Assembly: GCF_037975245.1 (NCBI RefSeq)
Contig: NC_092569.1
Span: 33,873,668 to 33,937,667 of the forward strand
DNA length: 64,000 bases
Direction of reading: 5' to 3'
Source: Apostichopus japonicus
Lineage: Eukaryota > Echinodermata > Holothuroidea > Aspidochirotida > Stichopodidae
Shown here: piece by piece, positions 43,831-56,791 of the stretch
How positions within the stretch are numbered: position 1 is the stretch's first letter
Layout: every line of letters starts with the position of its first letter
Notes under the pieces: generated by a model
The model's input: only the letters and a program-made list of their open reading frames with translations
Databases searched by the model: none
What the model was told of the DNA's origin: nothing
Program-made: the position numbers and the translations under genes

Positions 43831-46083
43831 CTAACATCTTACCATATAGAATGCTGTTAATTCGCCCCGAGGGGTGGCCACCGCTATGCCATCAAATCCC
43901 TCCTTTGTAGTAATAGGTGCCATCATGGTGACCTTTCTGTCAACTGTAAACTCGCTGATCAAGGTTCCTTTTTGGGTATACTGCATAACTACTTTGGTTA
44001 CATCCTCTTTATCGCTTTCTGATGAACCAATGGAAGGAAAAGACTTCTGACTTTCGTCACTATCATCTTTGTCTATGCTGTCCATGTTCGAATCGGGAAT
44101 ATTAATACCTTGCGTCCTCCATAACACGTACACTAAGCCTTGTTGATCTGCGCATATTTTCATTGGTCTATCATCGTCGAGTCGGCCGTGATACTGATAT
44201 AACTGCTCGCCGAGGTCATTAATCGCCACGGCCTTACGTTTTCCATCACAAAGAAGAAGATTTCCATCTTTCGTAGATGAGAGAGAAACAGGATGCGCCA
44301 TATCATCGACGTTAATTGGGATATTTGATATTTCCTCGGCTTGAAGGTTACACCGATAAAGTGTCGTTGTGCCACAGATGCCAACAATTACTTCACGTGC
44401 ATCTAACCCTTGCGTAATACATGTAACCTCTGTTTGATTAGTACTTAGCTCAAAGGAACTGCGCTCGTCTTCCCCGTCATTATCTATATAATATAGGTCT
44501 GACCAGTTATTTACGATTGCCACAAGTGAGTCTTCAATAGTATAATTCATCTTTGCAATGAGAACCTTTCCCTCTGTGTCCTGAAATGGAAGCTCAAATG
44601 TGTCATAGTTACAAGTTGTTAAAGTGTCCTCTGTTTCTGTATTAAAAGTGTATACCTCCGCGTACCCATTGGCAGCACTCGCCAACGTTAGAATATATTT
44701 GTCGGGGAAAGCTCTTAGATCAGTAATTGCTTCATCGATACATGTAACATGCAGTTGATACCATTCTTCGTCGATGAATGGAGAACGAGATAAACCTGGA
44801 AAACAAGACATGGTTTCTTTCACTTCATCTTCGTTGTACTCGCTATCCTTTTCTTCGCTGCTGGGGATACTGCCCTTTTCGGAATCTGTATCACCTTCAG
44901 ATTCGTAGTTTTTACTGCTTCCACTTTCTACATTAGATCCGCTTTCGTTATCTGAATTGTTAAGACATATGTTAAGGTCCTGCCTCATAGAACTTAAGTC
45001 ATTAAGTACCCCTGAACAAGCAGTGAGAAATTCAGGGGCTGTCGAAAGAACAGACCAATTGTCAGCAGTCTCGGTTAAAACACGAGATGTTTTGCAAATG
45101 TTTTCCACTTTACTTTGAACATTGGTTAAGCATTTGTTTGTTTTTTCAATGTAGTGTTTGGAGAACATCTTTCTAGTGTGAATCTCAGACATAATCCAGT
45201 CCTTGCCAGTTTTGACGATTCGGAGCTTTCTTTCTGCTTTCTGTTTAATCTTCAGTTCCTTTTCCTTCAGTCTTCTCAAAGCAGAGTCCATTTCTTTCTT
45301 AATTGCATCTTTTTGTGTTTCAGTGTACTCATTGACTGTGCTTTCTAGTTTAATGTAATCCTCCTCAAGTTCTTCAAAAGGTTTTGTAAACACTGCACTA
45401 TTGCCAATGCTTTGCCTTAATTCTTCTGTAGAGGTTTGAAATTTTTCTTTCATTCTATCGGCCGCTGTTGAAATTTCTTCAAACTTGTGACCAGGATGAT
45501 GTATTGGAGCGCACACGGGGCATATCAACTTATCGCATGTTTGACAGCTGATATGCAAAGGCATGTCCTTGTGAGTAGGGCATTTTGGTGTTTTGGATAG
45601 AGAAGTCACGGTTTGAGCATTAAATGTTACTGTGCCTGCTTCAATATCTTTTAACGTTACAAGATGAGTATGAAGTCGTAAAATTTTCATTGACTTATGG
45701 CATAACAGACAGTCATTGCAGAGGAAACCACCACAATCGGGACATATAGCCACGACCTGCTTGGTCGACTCACACGAACTGCAAATTTGTTTCTTGTGCT
45801 TGTCTTTCAGAGTGATCTCCAATTTTCGGCTTTCCAATATAGCTTCCAAGAGAAAATCACCTTTAAATCCATCGGCTCCATTTTCTGGTACATCTGTCTG
45901 TTGTCGACATGTAGGGCAATTGAAAATGGTATCCCTGATAGCAATGTTGTTGACAACTTGAGACAAACACATTTTACAGAAGCGGTGAAGGCATGGTAAC
46001 ATTTTAGGCTCTTCCAAAGTATCAAGACAAATGGAACAAAGTAAGATTTCCTCATCTAATTTCGACGGGTTTGCCGTTGCCAT
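43831..46083 (-). CDS. TRIM-like RING/B-box protein C (large exon)
   Basis: Closest to protein A. RING at 16-59 with the A-type insertion (NNIAIRDTIFNCPTC); B-box 1 from about 101; B-box 2 with CPTH...CQTC...CPVC...HH; coiled coil; short acidic linker (SNVESGSSKNYESEGDTDSE); propeller-like C-terminal region. The linker has one repeat unit and a shorter ESQKSFPSIGSSESD tract, making the ORF 750 codons. Kozak context CACCATGG... is weakened only upstream (ATTCACCATGG kept). The donor ATG|GTAAGA at 43843/43842 predicts 747 residues plus the 41-residue tail at 41104-41229. Likely role: cytosolic ubiquitin ligase or scaffold, inferred from the family. Confidence 0.9.
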   Translation of the reverse strand: MATANPSKLDEEILLCSICLDTLEEPKMLPCLHRFCKMCLSQVVNNIAIRDTIFNCPTCRQQTDVPENGADGFKGDFLLEAILESRKLEITLKDKHKKQICSSCESTKQVVAICPDCGGFLCNDCLLCHKSMKILRLHTHLVTLKDIEAGTVTFNAQTVTSLSKTPKCPTHKDMPLHISCQTCDKLICPVCAPIHHPGHKFEEISTAADRMKEKFQTSTEELRQSIGNSAVFTKPFEELEEDYIKLESTVNEYTETQKDAIKKEMDSALRRLKEKELKIKQKAERKLRIVKTGKDWIMSEIHTRKMFSKHYIEKTNKCLTNVQSKVENICKTSRVLTETADNWSVLSTAPEFLTACSGVLNDLSSMRQDLNICLNNSDNESGSNVESGSSKNYESEGDTDSEKGSIPSSEEKDSEYNEDEVKETMSCFPGLSRSPFIDEEWYQLHVTCIDEAITDLRAFPDKYILTLASAANGYAEVYTFNTETEDTLTTCNYDTFELPFQDTEGKVLIAKMNYTIEDSLVAIVNNWSDLYYIDNDGEDERSSFELSTNQTEVTCITQGLDAREVIVGICGTTTLYRCNLQAEEISNIPINVDDMAHPVSLSSTKDGNLLLCDGKRKAVAINDLGEQLYQYHGRLDDDRPMKICADQQGLVYVLWRTQGINIPDSNMDSIDKDDSDESQKSFPSIGSSESDKEDVTKVVMQYTQKGTLISEFTVDRKVTMMAPITTKEGFDGIAVATPRGELTAFYMVRC

Positions 46084-46118
46084 GGTGAATATTGATATAT
46101 ATTCTCCTTGAGGTTGAC

Positions 46119-46209
46119 CTGAGTGGTGAGTGAAAAGTTACATTTGAGAGTTTAATTGCAGTATTAGGATTGTGGTAAATTAGACGCCTGTAAAAAGAGG
46201 TTTACTTAC
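46119..46209 (-). other. 5'-UTR intron of TRIM-C
   Basis: 91 nt, from GTAAGT at 46209 to CACCACTCAG ending at 46119. Confidence 0.65.
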
Positions 46210-46436
46210 AGAAATTATTATTCCTCTAAAACCACAATGGTTGTCACATTTGGATGCTGGAAACATCATTATATGTTGCGACAAGTTTTGCTTATTTAGG
46301 TTCTTTCGAGAAATTTGCAAAAGGTAAGTTAATCAATAGCGTAATATTACAGGGATATTTAATATTCATCTCGTTTTCATTACTTTTTCGTTAAGCTATT
46401 TATCCGGTACTTATAAAATAAAAGAACGTCTTCGCA

Positions 46437-46778
46437 TTGAGAAAGAATATCGCTTTTTTTGCTATTTTATTCTTAAGATTACTCTTAGACATTATCAACA
46501 TCTTAAGATTGAAAGTAACAAAATCGTTGTATAAAAGTCACGAAACATTTGCATCAATTTTATACAGTGGGTCAACATTCCAATCAAATGTTAAGGCGAT
46601 TATTGATACGTCGAAAATATCAACAACAAAATTAGATTATATGACCCATTCCTATTTAGAGTTTTCAAGGCAATTACATTTGGCAGCTGAAGCAAAACAA
46701 CAAGCCATTCACCATCAATTGGTCGATCGCCAGCCTACAGCAACGAATCGAAGCGGTGCAACCTTTGCCTCGGAGTAA
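46437..46778 (+). other. Divergent open frame upstream of TRIM-C, doubtful
   Basis: 113 codons, the counterpart of 14476-14832 with indels in multiples of three. It lies antisense over the proposed promoter. No family recognised. Confidence 0.2.
46547..46564 (-). promoter_or_regulatory. TATA/octamer-like element upstream of TRIM-C
   Basis: The minus strand reads TATAAAATTGATGCAAAT, about 480 nt before the ATG and about 340 nt before the exon 1 donor. That is a plausible place for a core promoter. Confidence 0.4.
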
Positions 46779-49269
46779 GAAACCCAATAGGTTAGGCTTA
46801 ATGTGACATGCCTAGACTGAAGTGTTTATGTCGGAGGACTAGTCCCCATAGGTTACACCGAGGATCAGCCCCCCCCCCCTCCATAAGTTAGACTTATTCT
46901 GGCATGCCCATAGAGTGTATGTGTTTATGTTGTGCTTTGTTGTGAACGCTGTCATGGTAGTTATAAAAGAGTACCCGGCTGCTCGACTATCAATCAATTA
47001 TTAGTTTTTGGTGACCTTGCTACACTGCTGTTATCATAGCCTACATGTCCGTTCAAAGAAAGGTCAAAGTAATTGACGAAAAATGTTGTTAGTTAACTAT
47101 AGTTTTAGTTCAGTTCACTAAAACGAAGCAGTCACGATGAAACCAGAGGTGGGCGTTGTCAAACATTTGGATTTGAGAGGGAGAGGCGCACAGAACAATA
47201 TTTGATGGTCGTATGCTGGGGGTAGTTCAAGCTGGAGCCAGGGGCGACAGTGAGAGAGTGGGCGCGGGACGAGGGGCACGAGGCGCAAGGCCATACGGGC
47301 GTAGGGTCTCTCTAATGGGGTTCCAATGAGGTAAGTCCCCTGACGCTCTGAAGTTTTCATCGTTTTTCAGAAAAGTATACACAGAGAATTAAGATGATCA
47401 TAATTGTATACAAAATGTTGAAAGCCATCTGGGCATCATGTATTTGACATTTAGATCAAGAAACATTTGATAGGCATCAATATGTTAGGTAAGCATCACA
47501 ATTTGCCCGCGTATGATGTTCTATGTTAACTATACACTAACAAAACCAGCAGTATGAATAACCCATAGCACATATTTATCATTCCCTATGAATTAATCCT
47601 TTCTACTGTAAAGAACATAATTTAAAAGGATCTGCGTTTTTAAGTTGTTTAATTTACTGCACCTACAGATTTTCAACTTACCTTCCTGTACAAGATGGCG
47701 CTTGCTACAGTTCCTGATATGGATTGTCGGTTGTACTTCCTTGTCTGGTTTTAATGATACAGTACCTTTGCAGCTTACAGTTTTAGTCATTAAGCTTTAA
47801 AATTTCGTTTTCAATCGTGTAATAGACCTATCTGTAGCCTTTGAACCTAGATTAATATTATCGCACTTCACTAAAACTGAGAGAACGTTCCAGAGTACTC
47901 ATAGTAAAGATAGGCATCAATATGTTAGGTATGCGTTGACTATGCTATTTTATGTTTACTATACACTAATGACACCAGCAGCATGACTACCGTATAGCAC
48001 ATAATGTACAAACACACTCAATAGAGTACACAAAGTGACAAAATATGAATATATTTACTGTTTGAAGTTTAGCTCTCTTCGATGTTTGAAGAGTACAAAA
48101 TGAACCTCCGATAGTCAATGTGGCAGCTGCAGAGTTATTGTTCGATATCCAACAGTTATTGTTGTCAAAAGCCAGTTAGGAATATTTCTTATGTTAATAT
48201 CTCTCTAAACTGTACTCCAATATCATGCTCTCAAAGCACTGGTATTGACTGTACACATGGTTCCTATCCTTGAGCTGCTCGTACAGACAATACGAGTGCT
48301 CTGAAGCGGAACATGACACCATACAGTATAGAAACAATTGTCTCAACTGGGTGTAGTCACAAGTCTGGTTTTCTCATGCAACTATATTATGCGAATCCTG
48401 TGGACTATTTGGCATCTTCCAATCGACTGGGGCAGCGTTGGTGGGTGGGGGATGTCCAGATGATTTGTAGCTGAGATTCTGCCATCTGTGGGGATAGGTT
48501 CTAAGATGTTTTGTAGCTGAGATTATGCCATCCGTGGGGATAGTCTTAAGTTCGCAGTGCTCATCAGCCGTGACGTTTTGGTTTCGCTGGGCGAGTCATG
48601 TAAAAGGCATTTTGCTTTTAATCGCTGTAGAAGGCTTCTTATGGTGGGTTTACAAGATTTGATGATTTAATTGGTGTAAGCTGCGTGCAGGGGATTGGTT
48701 AGTTTGCTGCTTTATGTTTGTTCTCTGTAGGTATTGTTACCATGGGCGCAGATAGCTTTTCTAAGGTCAGGGCAGGGCGAACGTCACATGGAATCCAGAA
48801 TGACGTCATACTACAAAACACTCGTCACTATTATCAATATATGGATTTCAGGAATATGTTAATTAGACCATGAATGAGCTAGGTATCACCTGGAAGGAGA
48901 GTTTATACCATGTGGTTTTTCTAGACCATAATTTCATAAGGAATAAGAATATCTTGGGTAAAATGCCCAAATCTTGAACGCACCCCCGAAAAGGGTTGTT
49001 CTTTCTGGGGGTCCACTTTTAAGGAAAAAATACGAGAGGTTACATTTACACACAAATAGAATAAAATGTGATTTTTCTAGACCATAATTTCATAAGGAGA
49101 AATAATATCTTGGGTAAAAAGCCCAAATCCTGTACGCACCACCGAAAAGGCTTTTTTTCTCGGGGGTGTGCATTTGTTTAAAAAAATACCATCAGTTACA
49201 TTTACACACAAAGAAGATAAAAAAACTATTATTAACCTCAAACTTTAAACCCAGTTAGTTAATTAAGCC
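46779..49269. other. Spacer between units C and D
   Basis: Counterpart of 14833-17313: a C-run at 46870, a GC-rich patch at 47230-47300, two copies of the 46-bp minisatellite at about 48470-48560, and two copies of a roughly 160-bp repeat from 48941. No gene supported. Confidence 0.5.
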
Positions 49270-49894
49270 TTATATATTGGATGTGGTAACACTGTGGTGG
49301 TGGGGAGTACTGGGGGTCTCTAAAGGACCCCTATTTAACCTTAACTGCACTGGGGGAGCATTATGACATTTTTTTGCAAAGGACGTGAACCGTTTTAGAT
49401 ATAAACTAGATTCTTTCATGACTTTACCCCACGTCTTGTGAACATTATGACACCACTTTTGTCCATATAGGGCCCCTGCAGGGTGAGTTATGTACCAATT
49501 TGTGATGACGTCACAGAAATATTTTCGATTTTTACCTTGACTTGTGTACAAAAACTTTAGTTTAAATAGGATAAAAATACTCTAACTTGGGAAGTTAATT
49601 TAGAAGTCTGTTAGCTTTGAAGTACATAACAATTATGCTTACTTAATCTTCTGAATCGCTATCATTACTGTCGCCTAGAAAGTCATCACAATCATTATCT
49701 AGAAACAGTTTTTGCACATCGAAGTCTTCCATAACCTTCTCGGGCCATCTCAGCTCTAGTGATTCTCTCCATCCATTGTCAACAATGTTTCCAGCTTCAT
49801 AACTACTTACGATCGCTGAGCGCCATTCTCTAGCAATGAAGTTTGATCTAATAAGGATAATATAGATTTGGAATGGGCTAATGTATATGGTCAC
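49270..49894 (-). pseudogene. Unrecognised protein, broken copy
   Basis: Counterpart of 17314-17859. The first part (49643-49894) keeps EWRSAIVSSYEAGNIVDNGW and ends DSNDSDSED followed by a stop. The second part (49270-49551) keeps NRKYFCDVITNW and GALYGQKWCHNVHKTWGKVM and then runs into an unrelated C-terminus. It may be a two-exon gene with a different donor or a pseudogene; the stop favours the latter. Confidence 0.4.
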
Positions 49895-50239
49895 AACTTC
49901 GACCTCTTTTCTGTTATGATACTGTAGAGCATTACCCCTTGTTACTGTAAAGCATTCATGTTTGTTATATGGTTGATATTAAGTGGCGCCATTACGAACT
50001 ATGTTTAGATCCCACGATGCAATATTACACGTTTTACTAGTTGCCATGGTCACCGGAATTGCCAACCTTTTCATGAGCTGGTATGCTTCTAGAGTTGTAG
50101 CCATATGTCAGTAGACATGTCGATTTATCGTGTATTATGTGACCTGAGGAACCAATGAGGTCGTCTCGTTAAAATGTTAGCAAAGACTTTAGCATGTCTT
50201 TAGCTCTATAAGTCATCCCATTAATTTGTGCAGATTACA

Positions 50240-50365
50240 TCTGACCAGATATAGCGGATAGGCTAGGTGATCACATACCAGATATAGTGGATAGGCTAGG
50301 TGATCACATATAGTCTCAGGCCAGATATAGTGGATAGGCTAGGTGATCAGATATAGTCTCTGCTT
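50240..50365. repeat. 43-bp minisatellite, about 3 copies
   Basis: Same repeat as 18218-18422 with fewer copies. Confidence 0.75.
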
Positions 50366-50885
50366 TGCAGCCTATTGCTCGACATAAGGGTGTCAGTTAG
50401 TTGACAAGGCAACCTGTAGTCTAAGTCAGTACTTATGCATTGTTGAAGTAGTCATGCAGAGTAAAAGTTTGTTCTGGAACTAGTGCAACCAGCACCTAGT
50501 TATTGTATGAGTAACCTCTCTCGGGTGGTTACCCATGGTGGGGTACCCCAGGGTGACCGGAATTCCATGACTGTGGGAGGGGTCAAGACTTTTCTGTGTA
50601 TGTGGGGTTAGGGTGTGTCATAGTGTGCATCTAATTATGTGTCAACAATTCCTCCTAAACGGCTAATTTTCTTCAAACTTGGTGGGTAGGAACTCCAGGG
50701 TAAACACATGTGTCTTGAAGAGATGTTAGAGGTTAAAGGTCAAATTTAGTTAATCTCGAATGAAGATCTTAATCCATTAAAATTTGTCCTTTGTGAGTAC
50801 TCAGTGGTCAGCTGTAAGTTAAGATATGTGCACATATTCTTGTAATCGTCGTGATTTTTAACTATACAGTATTCTTCTCATATAG

Positions 50886-52056
50886 CACTTATGGAGAAAC
50901 AATGAGTTTTCTACGAGGAAAAAGCGGAATTCTGATTCAGCTATAAGGGAACATTTTAATGAATTTTCAATGCCAATGAAGGTTTACGGTTAGTAAAGGA
51001 TTTCATACTGTCGAGGTTTTTGAGAGAGAGGTGCTGTAGAATCAATAGGAGCACAGCACTAACTGATTGTTGCGAATGCGGTAGACTTTAATAAACAACT
51101 ATACATATTTTTTAAATGAGGTTGTTATTGTTTTATTAAACCAATACGGACGAAACATGCTGACCGCGCAAGAAAGTCGAATGAAACATTACGACAATTA
51201 ATTGCTGTCTGCGCTCCTCGCAGATGCCTCGTATTTCTTTTACCAACAACCTGGATATGCGAGAGATTGTAAGGATGTCTTTGAACAATGTGACGAGGAG
51301 TCGTCTGAGAGGGGTCTACCTCATACAGCCTGACGGATATATGGAACCATTTGCTGTTAACAGTAACAACCCTATAAATGAAGGAGGCTTGCTGGATGGT
51401 ATACATTACTTTATTATAACATCTGATCTCTGCATGATCACCATTAGACTATGTGAATTCAAAGTATTTCGGAGACATACTTTTGAGAACCGAATAGATT
51501 CATTTGTTACTTGCTAATTACATCAAAACAAATTTTTATAAAAATAGGATGACTAAATTTTGCATATAAAACGGTATTTGTATTGTTCCAGAATAGTTAG
51601 AGAGTTAGATAATAGTCAACCGTGAGCAAATTAAACAAGGATTGTACTGCCACGTGACTCTAAATATGGATAGAAACACTAAGAAATTCAAGTGCATGGA
51701 AATGATTTACAAAAAAAAAATTAAGTAAATGTTGATTTGCACAAGATATTCAAGTGAATGATGATTTTCACAATCCTCAATGCCTAGCAGAAAGTTGGCG
51801 TGATAGTTACAAATCTCTGTTATCAATATTGTTTATTTTCATGACAGGTTACGATGCTTGCCAACCAATAGAGGAATGGCTTTCTCAACAAGAGATCGTG
51901 ACAATGAACGTTGGACTTCTCTCAGCGCTGATTAGTATAAAAACGGCTGGTGAATCAAGACTGTTCTCACGCTCTTCCGAACTTTTCCGTGGATTGATGG
52001 CCCGCCCTCATTTGTATAACTTTCCTGGTGGTAATCACAACATCCAACTTATATAA
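50886..52056 (+). pseudogene. Fibrinogen-related (FReD) pseudogene, unit D
   Basis: The upstream exon (50886-50981, 96 nt) is open (RNNEFSTRKKRNSDSAIREH). The domain start from 51224 reads YFFYQQPGYARDCKDVFEQC, then GVYLIQPDGYMEPFAVN after a one-base shift at the GAGAGGGG run. The domain end from 51848 has a one-base loss near DA and further changes (the GA-TTAGTAT region); a C-terminal LIEIKI-like end is truncated. The intron lacks the LINE fragment and shows the empty target site. Comparison with A, B and C shows independent lesions in each copy. Confidence 0.8.
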
Positions 52057-54900
52057 ATAAAGATACGGCCTTTGTTATGCCACAATATTCGATTCTGGAT
52101 AGCTTAGCATAATATGTATATAAGTAATTAAAACGAATGTCTGCAACCAGATGGAACCCAAATTACCAAATGTTAAAGGCCATGTGCTATTTGAAGACCG
52201 GGAAACCAATGAATTTCAAGAAACTGTAGCTCCGCCCTCCAGCTGAAAAAGCACGTATTGTGGTTGAGACCTGAAGAATACATTATCTCCAAATAATAAA
52301 TAATTTTCAACTGAAATTCTCTTTAGCATTTTTATTGACATGTACTAGATATTAAAAATTTTCCAAGAAAAAAGAAAAGCGAAAAAAAGAAAAGTAATAC
52401 AAGAGCTTCTCAATATGGTTTCCCAAGAACTATTTCCCTCTAATGTGCACTACAGTTCATGAAGTTTCGTATTGGATCTCTATGATTTGGTTTGATTAAG
52501 CTCAATACACCATCATTGCACTCTACCGTTATTATTACAGGTAGAAAAGGTAGAAAATATTAATATAATAATATTTCTAAAGGTCGTATTTGTGTTTGTC
52601 CGAACAAGTTTAGGTATTGGTTAGTGGGAAAATATCATTTTTTTGATTCTGTAACAAAAAGGAGTGAAAGCCCTCCCTTAAAATATAAAGGCTGCATTTT
52701 TAATGTCAACATGAAAACTTGAAGACTTGTGTACTATACAGTGCTGGGCCTATAATATATCCATGTTAATGGGGGGGGGGGGTTAGAAAACAGGAAGGGG
52801 TTCGGGAGAGTGGTAAATCTAAGGGGACGCATAGTTCGAGGAGTGGTGCAAACAGACTTTGATTTGAGATCCAAACAACAGAATCATATGAAACCGTTTT
52901 CAAAAGGGAAACCTCTGTGTGTTACGTGCTACAAATTCCGGTCTTTAAATGTGTTGCCCTTAATTTTACAACAACGTTGCACTTTTTAATTACCCTATTG
53001 TTATTGGATTAACAACAGGATACATTTAGTCCGCAATTAGTCTACATGAAATAAAAAGAATTTCTCTTGTTTAAAATAAGTTTAGCGTAATATTTATATC
53101 TCATGATGTCTCATTTGATTTCAAGGATTACTTTAAAGATAACTTTAAGCATCAAATTATTATAATTAAAACATATGCTGCTAGTCCGAGTTGTATTCTT
53201 ATACAATTTAAATAAAAAACAAACAAAACATGCAGCTCATCTGTAGATAACTTCATGGGCTATACTAAGTCTAACACACAGACCATTTGTATACGATAAA
53301 TAATTCTTTAGGAACGAAACGTGTATGGTCTCAAAAGTCATGTTTGCAATTGTATTAAACATTAATGTCATGCAATATTTTAATGATATTTACATGAATC
53401 GAGATGCCGACATCAAAGTTACCTAATATGGCTTATTCCAATGGTGTTTCAAATATATAAACTACGTACTTTGATGAAGTAGTATCAAACTAGATGTGTA
53501 AACACTACTATCCTCATAAAAACAACAGAGTACGTAATGAAATCGTTCATCATGAACATTGATAACAATAAAATCGGATACATACGTATAGACACGTCTA
53601 TTAAAGTTAAACTTTGTCCTTGCAACAAAATATAATTGTTTTAGGGCCTCTTCATATCAACACCTTACACATGCTACTTTGTAACATGTAATTGTACTTG
53701 AAAGGGAATAACATTGGTTTAAACACCCGATTCTCATGGTTTTATCAGTTAAAACTGGTAAGAGGTGAGTACCCGTTAATCAGATGAAACTGATGTGTGT
53801 TACAATTTCTTAACATGTGTTACATTTATGACCAGTTGCTACTGAAAAGAACCTATACATACACAAAATACTTAACACACAATTATATCCACATAATACA
53901 AACCAGACTACTCTAAATCTCAATGTTTATGTCCTCACAATATTATTGTGTGGCTAAGATATGAATTTATCAAATTTGGTGGTATTTACATCATTTGGCA
54001 GACGGCAGAGTAAAGATGGTAGACGGTGTTTAATGAATTCATGAAATTCTAATTACAAAGAACCTTGACAGTGAGGTTTCAAGGATACAGCAAGAAGAAT
54101 TGAGATCATAGAAGAAAAATGGAAAGTTTTGAAGACCATTTGTCGTTATGGTATCCCGCACCACTTCTATTCTATGATCTATTTTTAAGGAAAATCGACG
54201 GTTTAATCAATGAAAAGAAGTTACAGCCAATCGGCCAGTTCTTCAGTTACGGACAAGATATTGAGATGAGATTACCAATAAACAGTTACATATAAAATAC
54301 AATATGTCCTTCCATATATGTGATACATTGTCAGCCACTGGAAAAAAAAAAACATTGAACAAGCAGTAAGTAGTGCATTTTGTATGAAGTGTCTTTTCAC
54401 TATTTTATAAATGAAAGAGCAAGCAAGAAATAAGAATTATTCATTACTAGAGGGCAACATTGGTCAATATTAAATCATCCTCGATATAGGATGGAGTATA
54501 TTATGGTCACAGTTTCCTTTATCGATTGACTGAGAAGCTGTGAGTTTATATAATGGTTAATATGGTCTTTTACATCATTATGATCACCCCTTCTCCGTGT
54601 CATTCATTACGAGTTCAACCTCATTAGCCCTCACTGGGTATAACACCCCCCCCCCCCCCCAAATAGATGATGATATCCGGGTATCTCGTGATCTACGAAG
54701 AAACCAACGTTGCTTTCCGTTTCTTTGCTAATGAAGCAGCTGCAGCAGTAATATACCTTACAAAAGAGTTTAATGAGTAAGATAAGGAAGAGAGATTTTT
54801 TTTTTAAGATCGTAGATCACGTTTTTCTTTCCGGGTATAAACCAAGTGAGCGCTCACCAGGTTGAACTCGTAAGATAAGTCATCGTCATTAAATAACGTC
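52057..54900. other. Spacer downstream of TRIM-D, no intact gene
   Basis: One copy of the 246-bp repeat unit at about 52165-52400, G-runs near 52770, and a C-run at 54646. The plus-strand remnants seen in other units are broken here. Confidence 0.45.
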
Positions 54901-55026
54901 CTAAAGTTTTACAATCAGGTCTTTATCGTCCACCTTTGCTGAGGCTGTTTCGTTTTGAGAATCTTCACATTTCAGAGTTTCTTCCTTGTCTTGCACAAAT
55001 CTACTCAGCTTTATGCCATAGTCATT
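54901..55026 (-). CDS. Candidate last exon of TRIM-D (41-residue tail)
   Basis: 126 nt after TTTTTCTTTTATTTAACAG, phase 0: NDYGIKLSRFVQDKEETLKC through DKDLIVKL to TAG. Same length and phase as in A and C. It joins the donor at 56792/56791 across 1765 nt. Confidence 0.7.
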   Translation of the reverse strand, partial: NDYGIKLSRFVQDKEETLKCEDSQNETASAKVDDKDLIVKL

Positions 55027-56307
55027 CTGTTAAATAAAAGAAAAAGCAACAAAATGATATAAACCACATAGCTGCTTAGTTTCTCTCCTTAAAGTATCGA
55101 AATTATGTCCTGGTTATTGCTATCTATCTCTACTTACAAATGATTGGTAATAGGTGTCACTCTCATTTAAAGGCTGGCTAGCTCAATTATTAGAGTAGAG
55201 CATTTCTCTGTGATACAAAAGAATACTACAACAATTTAAACAACTCTCTACTGAAGGTGCGCGATTTAATTGCAAATGTGTAATCGATTAAAACAATATA
55301 CTATTTCATGTATGCCTTTGTGTATTCGGTGATTTTATATCGCACACGCATACGTGTGTGAACAACTGGTGGGCTACTGTCTTAGACTTGGAAGTTCCTG
55401 TAAGTAATTTGCAAGTAGAATATGCATGTAATTGAAAATGATGGACAGGTTGGTAAATACGCACTTGATATTCGCATCTTTGTTATCATGGAACACGAGA
55501 ACTATATATTTCTAAACGTTTATAATTATTTAACTAACAACGTTAATCCTACTACACTATACTCGTAGATTCGCTGGATTCTCTGGATTTATGCTTCATG
55601 AAGTAGGCTAGAGGGTCTAAATTTATCAATGAAGATATCATATTTACTTCATTATCACTCACTCTCCACAACCCCTATAGTGTTCGTCCTCGCTATTAGC
55701 GATGTTATTCCCAAGTTACGTCATACTCCTTCTAAATCAACCACATTTATTTATCTTATCACTCAGAAAAGATGGTGTCTGGGTAAAATAACTCCAAATG
55801 GGGATTTTGTTCTTCAAAACGACTCATTCTTTAATTACAATCCAACCGAAATTTATGAATGTAAGGTAAAAAAGCTTTAATTGGTCATGACATAGCTTGA
55901 TAATTTGAAGATAGAGGGGTGGCATAGCTTAGTAAAATTTACAACTATACCGTCCAAACAGTCATGCATTCTTATTCTTTCAATACAAATAACATAATTT
56001 GATTAACATGACTCTTGGTATAAATACTTACGTTAAATGTTTACCTGGCTACATGGAATATTTTTAGTGTTATAAATATATTACTATCTAGTGTGATCCC
56101 ACTGCATTTTATGTTAACTATTATGATCAACACATTATGAAATGAGATGGTTAAGAAAGCTTTATGTTCTATCGTGAAATTGCTGGCAACATGTTTTCAT
56201 TAGTTGCTGTTGATATTGATTTATGAATCAGCAATGATGTATGTGGCCCTACCAAAAGCTTGGTCTAAAAAATTTTAAACCTCTAAATATTAAAATAATA
56301 TAGCCTT

Positions 56308-56386
<79 letters not shown>

Positions 56387-56791
56387 CCTTACAAAAAATT
56401 TGTCCACAAAATAAAAAAATATCCAATTTCACTTTGGATGTTCAATTTGGATTTCCAGAGCGAATTGATAGTACCCTCTTGAAGTTAAAAATGTCGTTTT
56501 AGGGAATGTTAAGCTTCTAAACATTGAGATGATAATTTCATTTTTTCAATAAATCAATTTAGTCAATAAAAACGAAAACGGTATTTTCATAATGGTATCC
56601 TCTTGAAGTTAAAAGTGGCGTTTCATCACACACTGTAGCCAACATGCATCCCAGTCTACGCAGCCTATGACATCTTGTAATTTAAACAAACGTTAGAGAA
56701 GAGGTTGGGTATGTTTTTACCTAAGCATTGCGCACCATGACTTGATAAATTCTACAAAACACAATCGATGTTAAATTAACTAACCTCTTAC
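55027..56791 (-). other. Proposed intron 2 of TRIM-D
   Basis: Contains, on the plus strand at 55680-55868, the best copy of the unassigned remnant AISDVIPKLRHTPSKSTTFI, then GKITPNGDFVLQNDSFFNYN. It also has a (TA)n tract at 56310-56384. Confidence 0.5.
56310..56384. repeat. (TA)n microsatellite
   Basis: About 37 TA repeats, the longest in the window. Confidence 0.95.

Larger units (their letters stand above)
41230..43842 (-). other. Proposed intron 2 of TRIM-C, enlarged
   Basis: About 0.9 kb longer than in A and D. The extra length comes from a local duplication (41280-41800 is related to 42240-43100) and a foldback element. 42749-42935 on the plus strand is another GKITPNGDFV remnant. Confidence 0.55.

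Noticed and set aside
51224-51517. 97-codon frame beginning MPRISFTNN as an intact gene
   Set aside because: Only the part from GVYLIQPDG onward is in the FReD frame. The N-terminal half is an off-frame reading of the exon, and the last third is intron.
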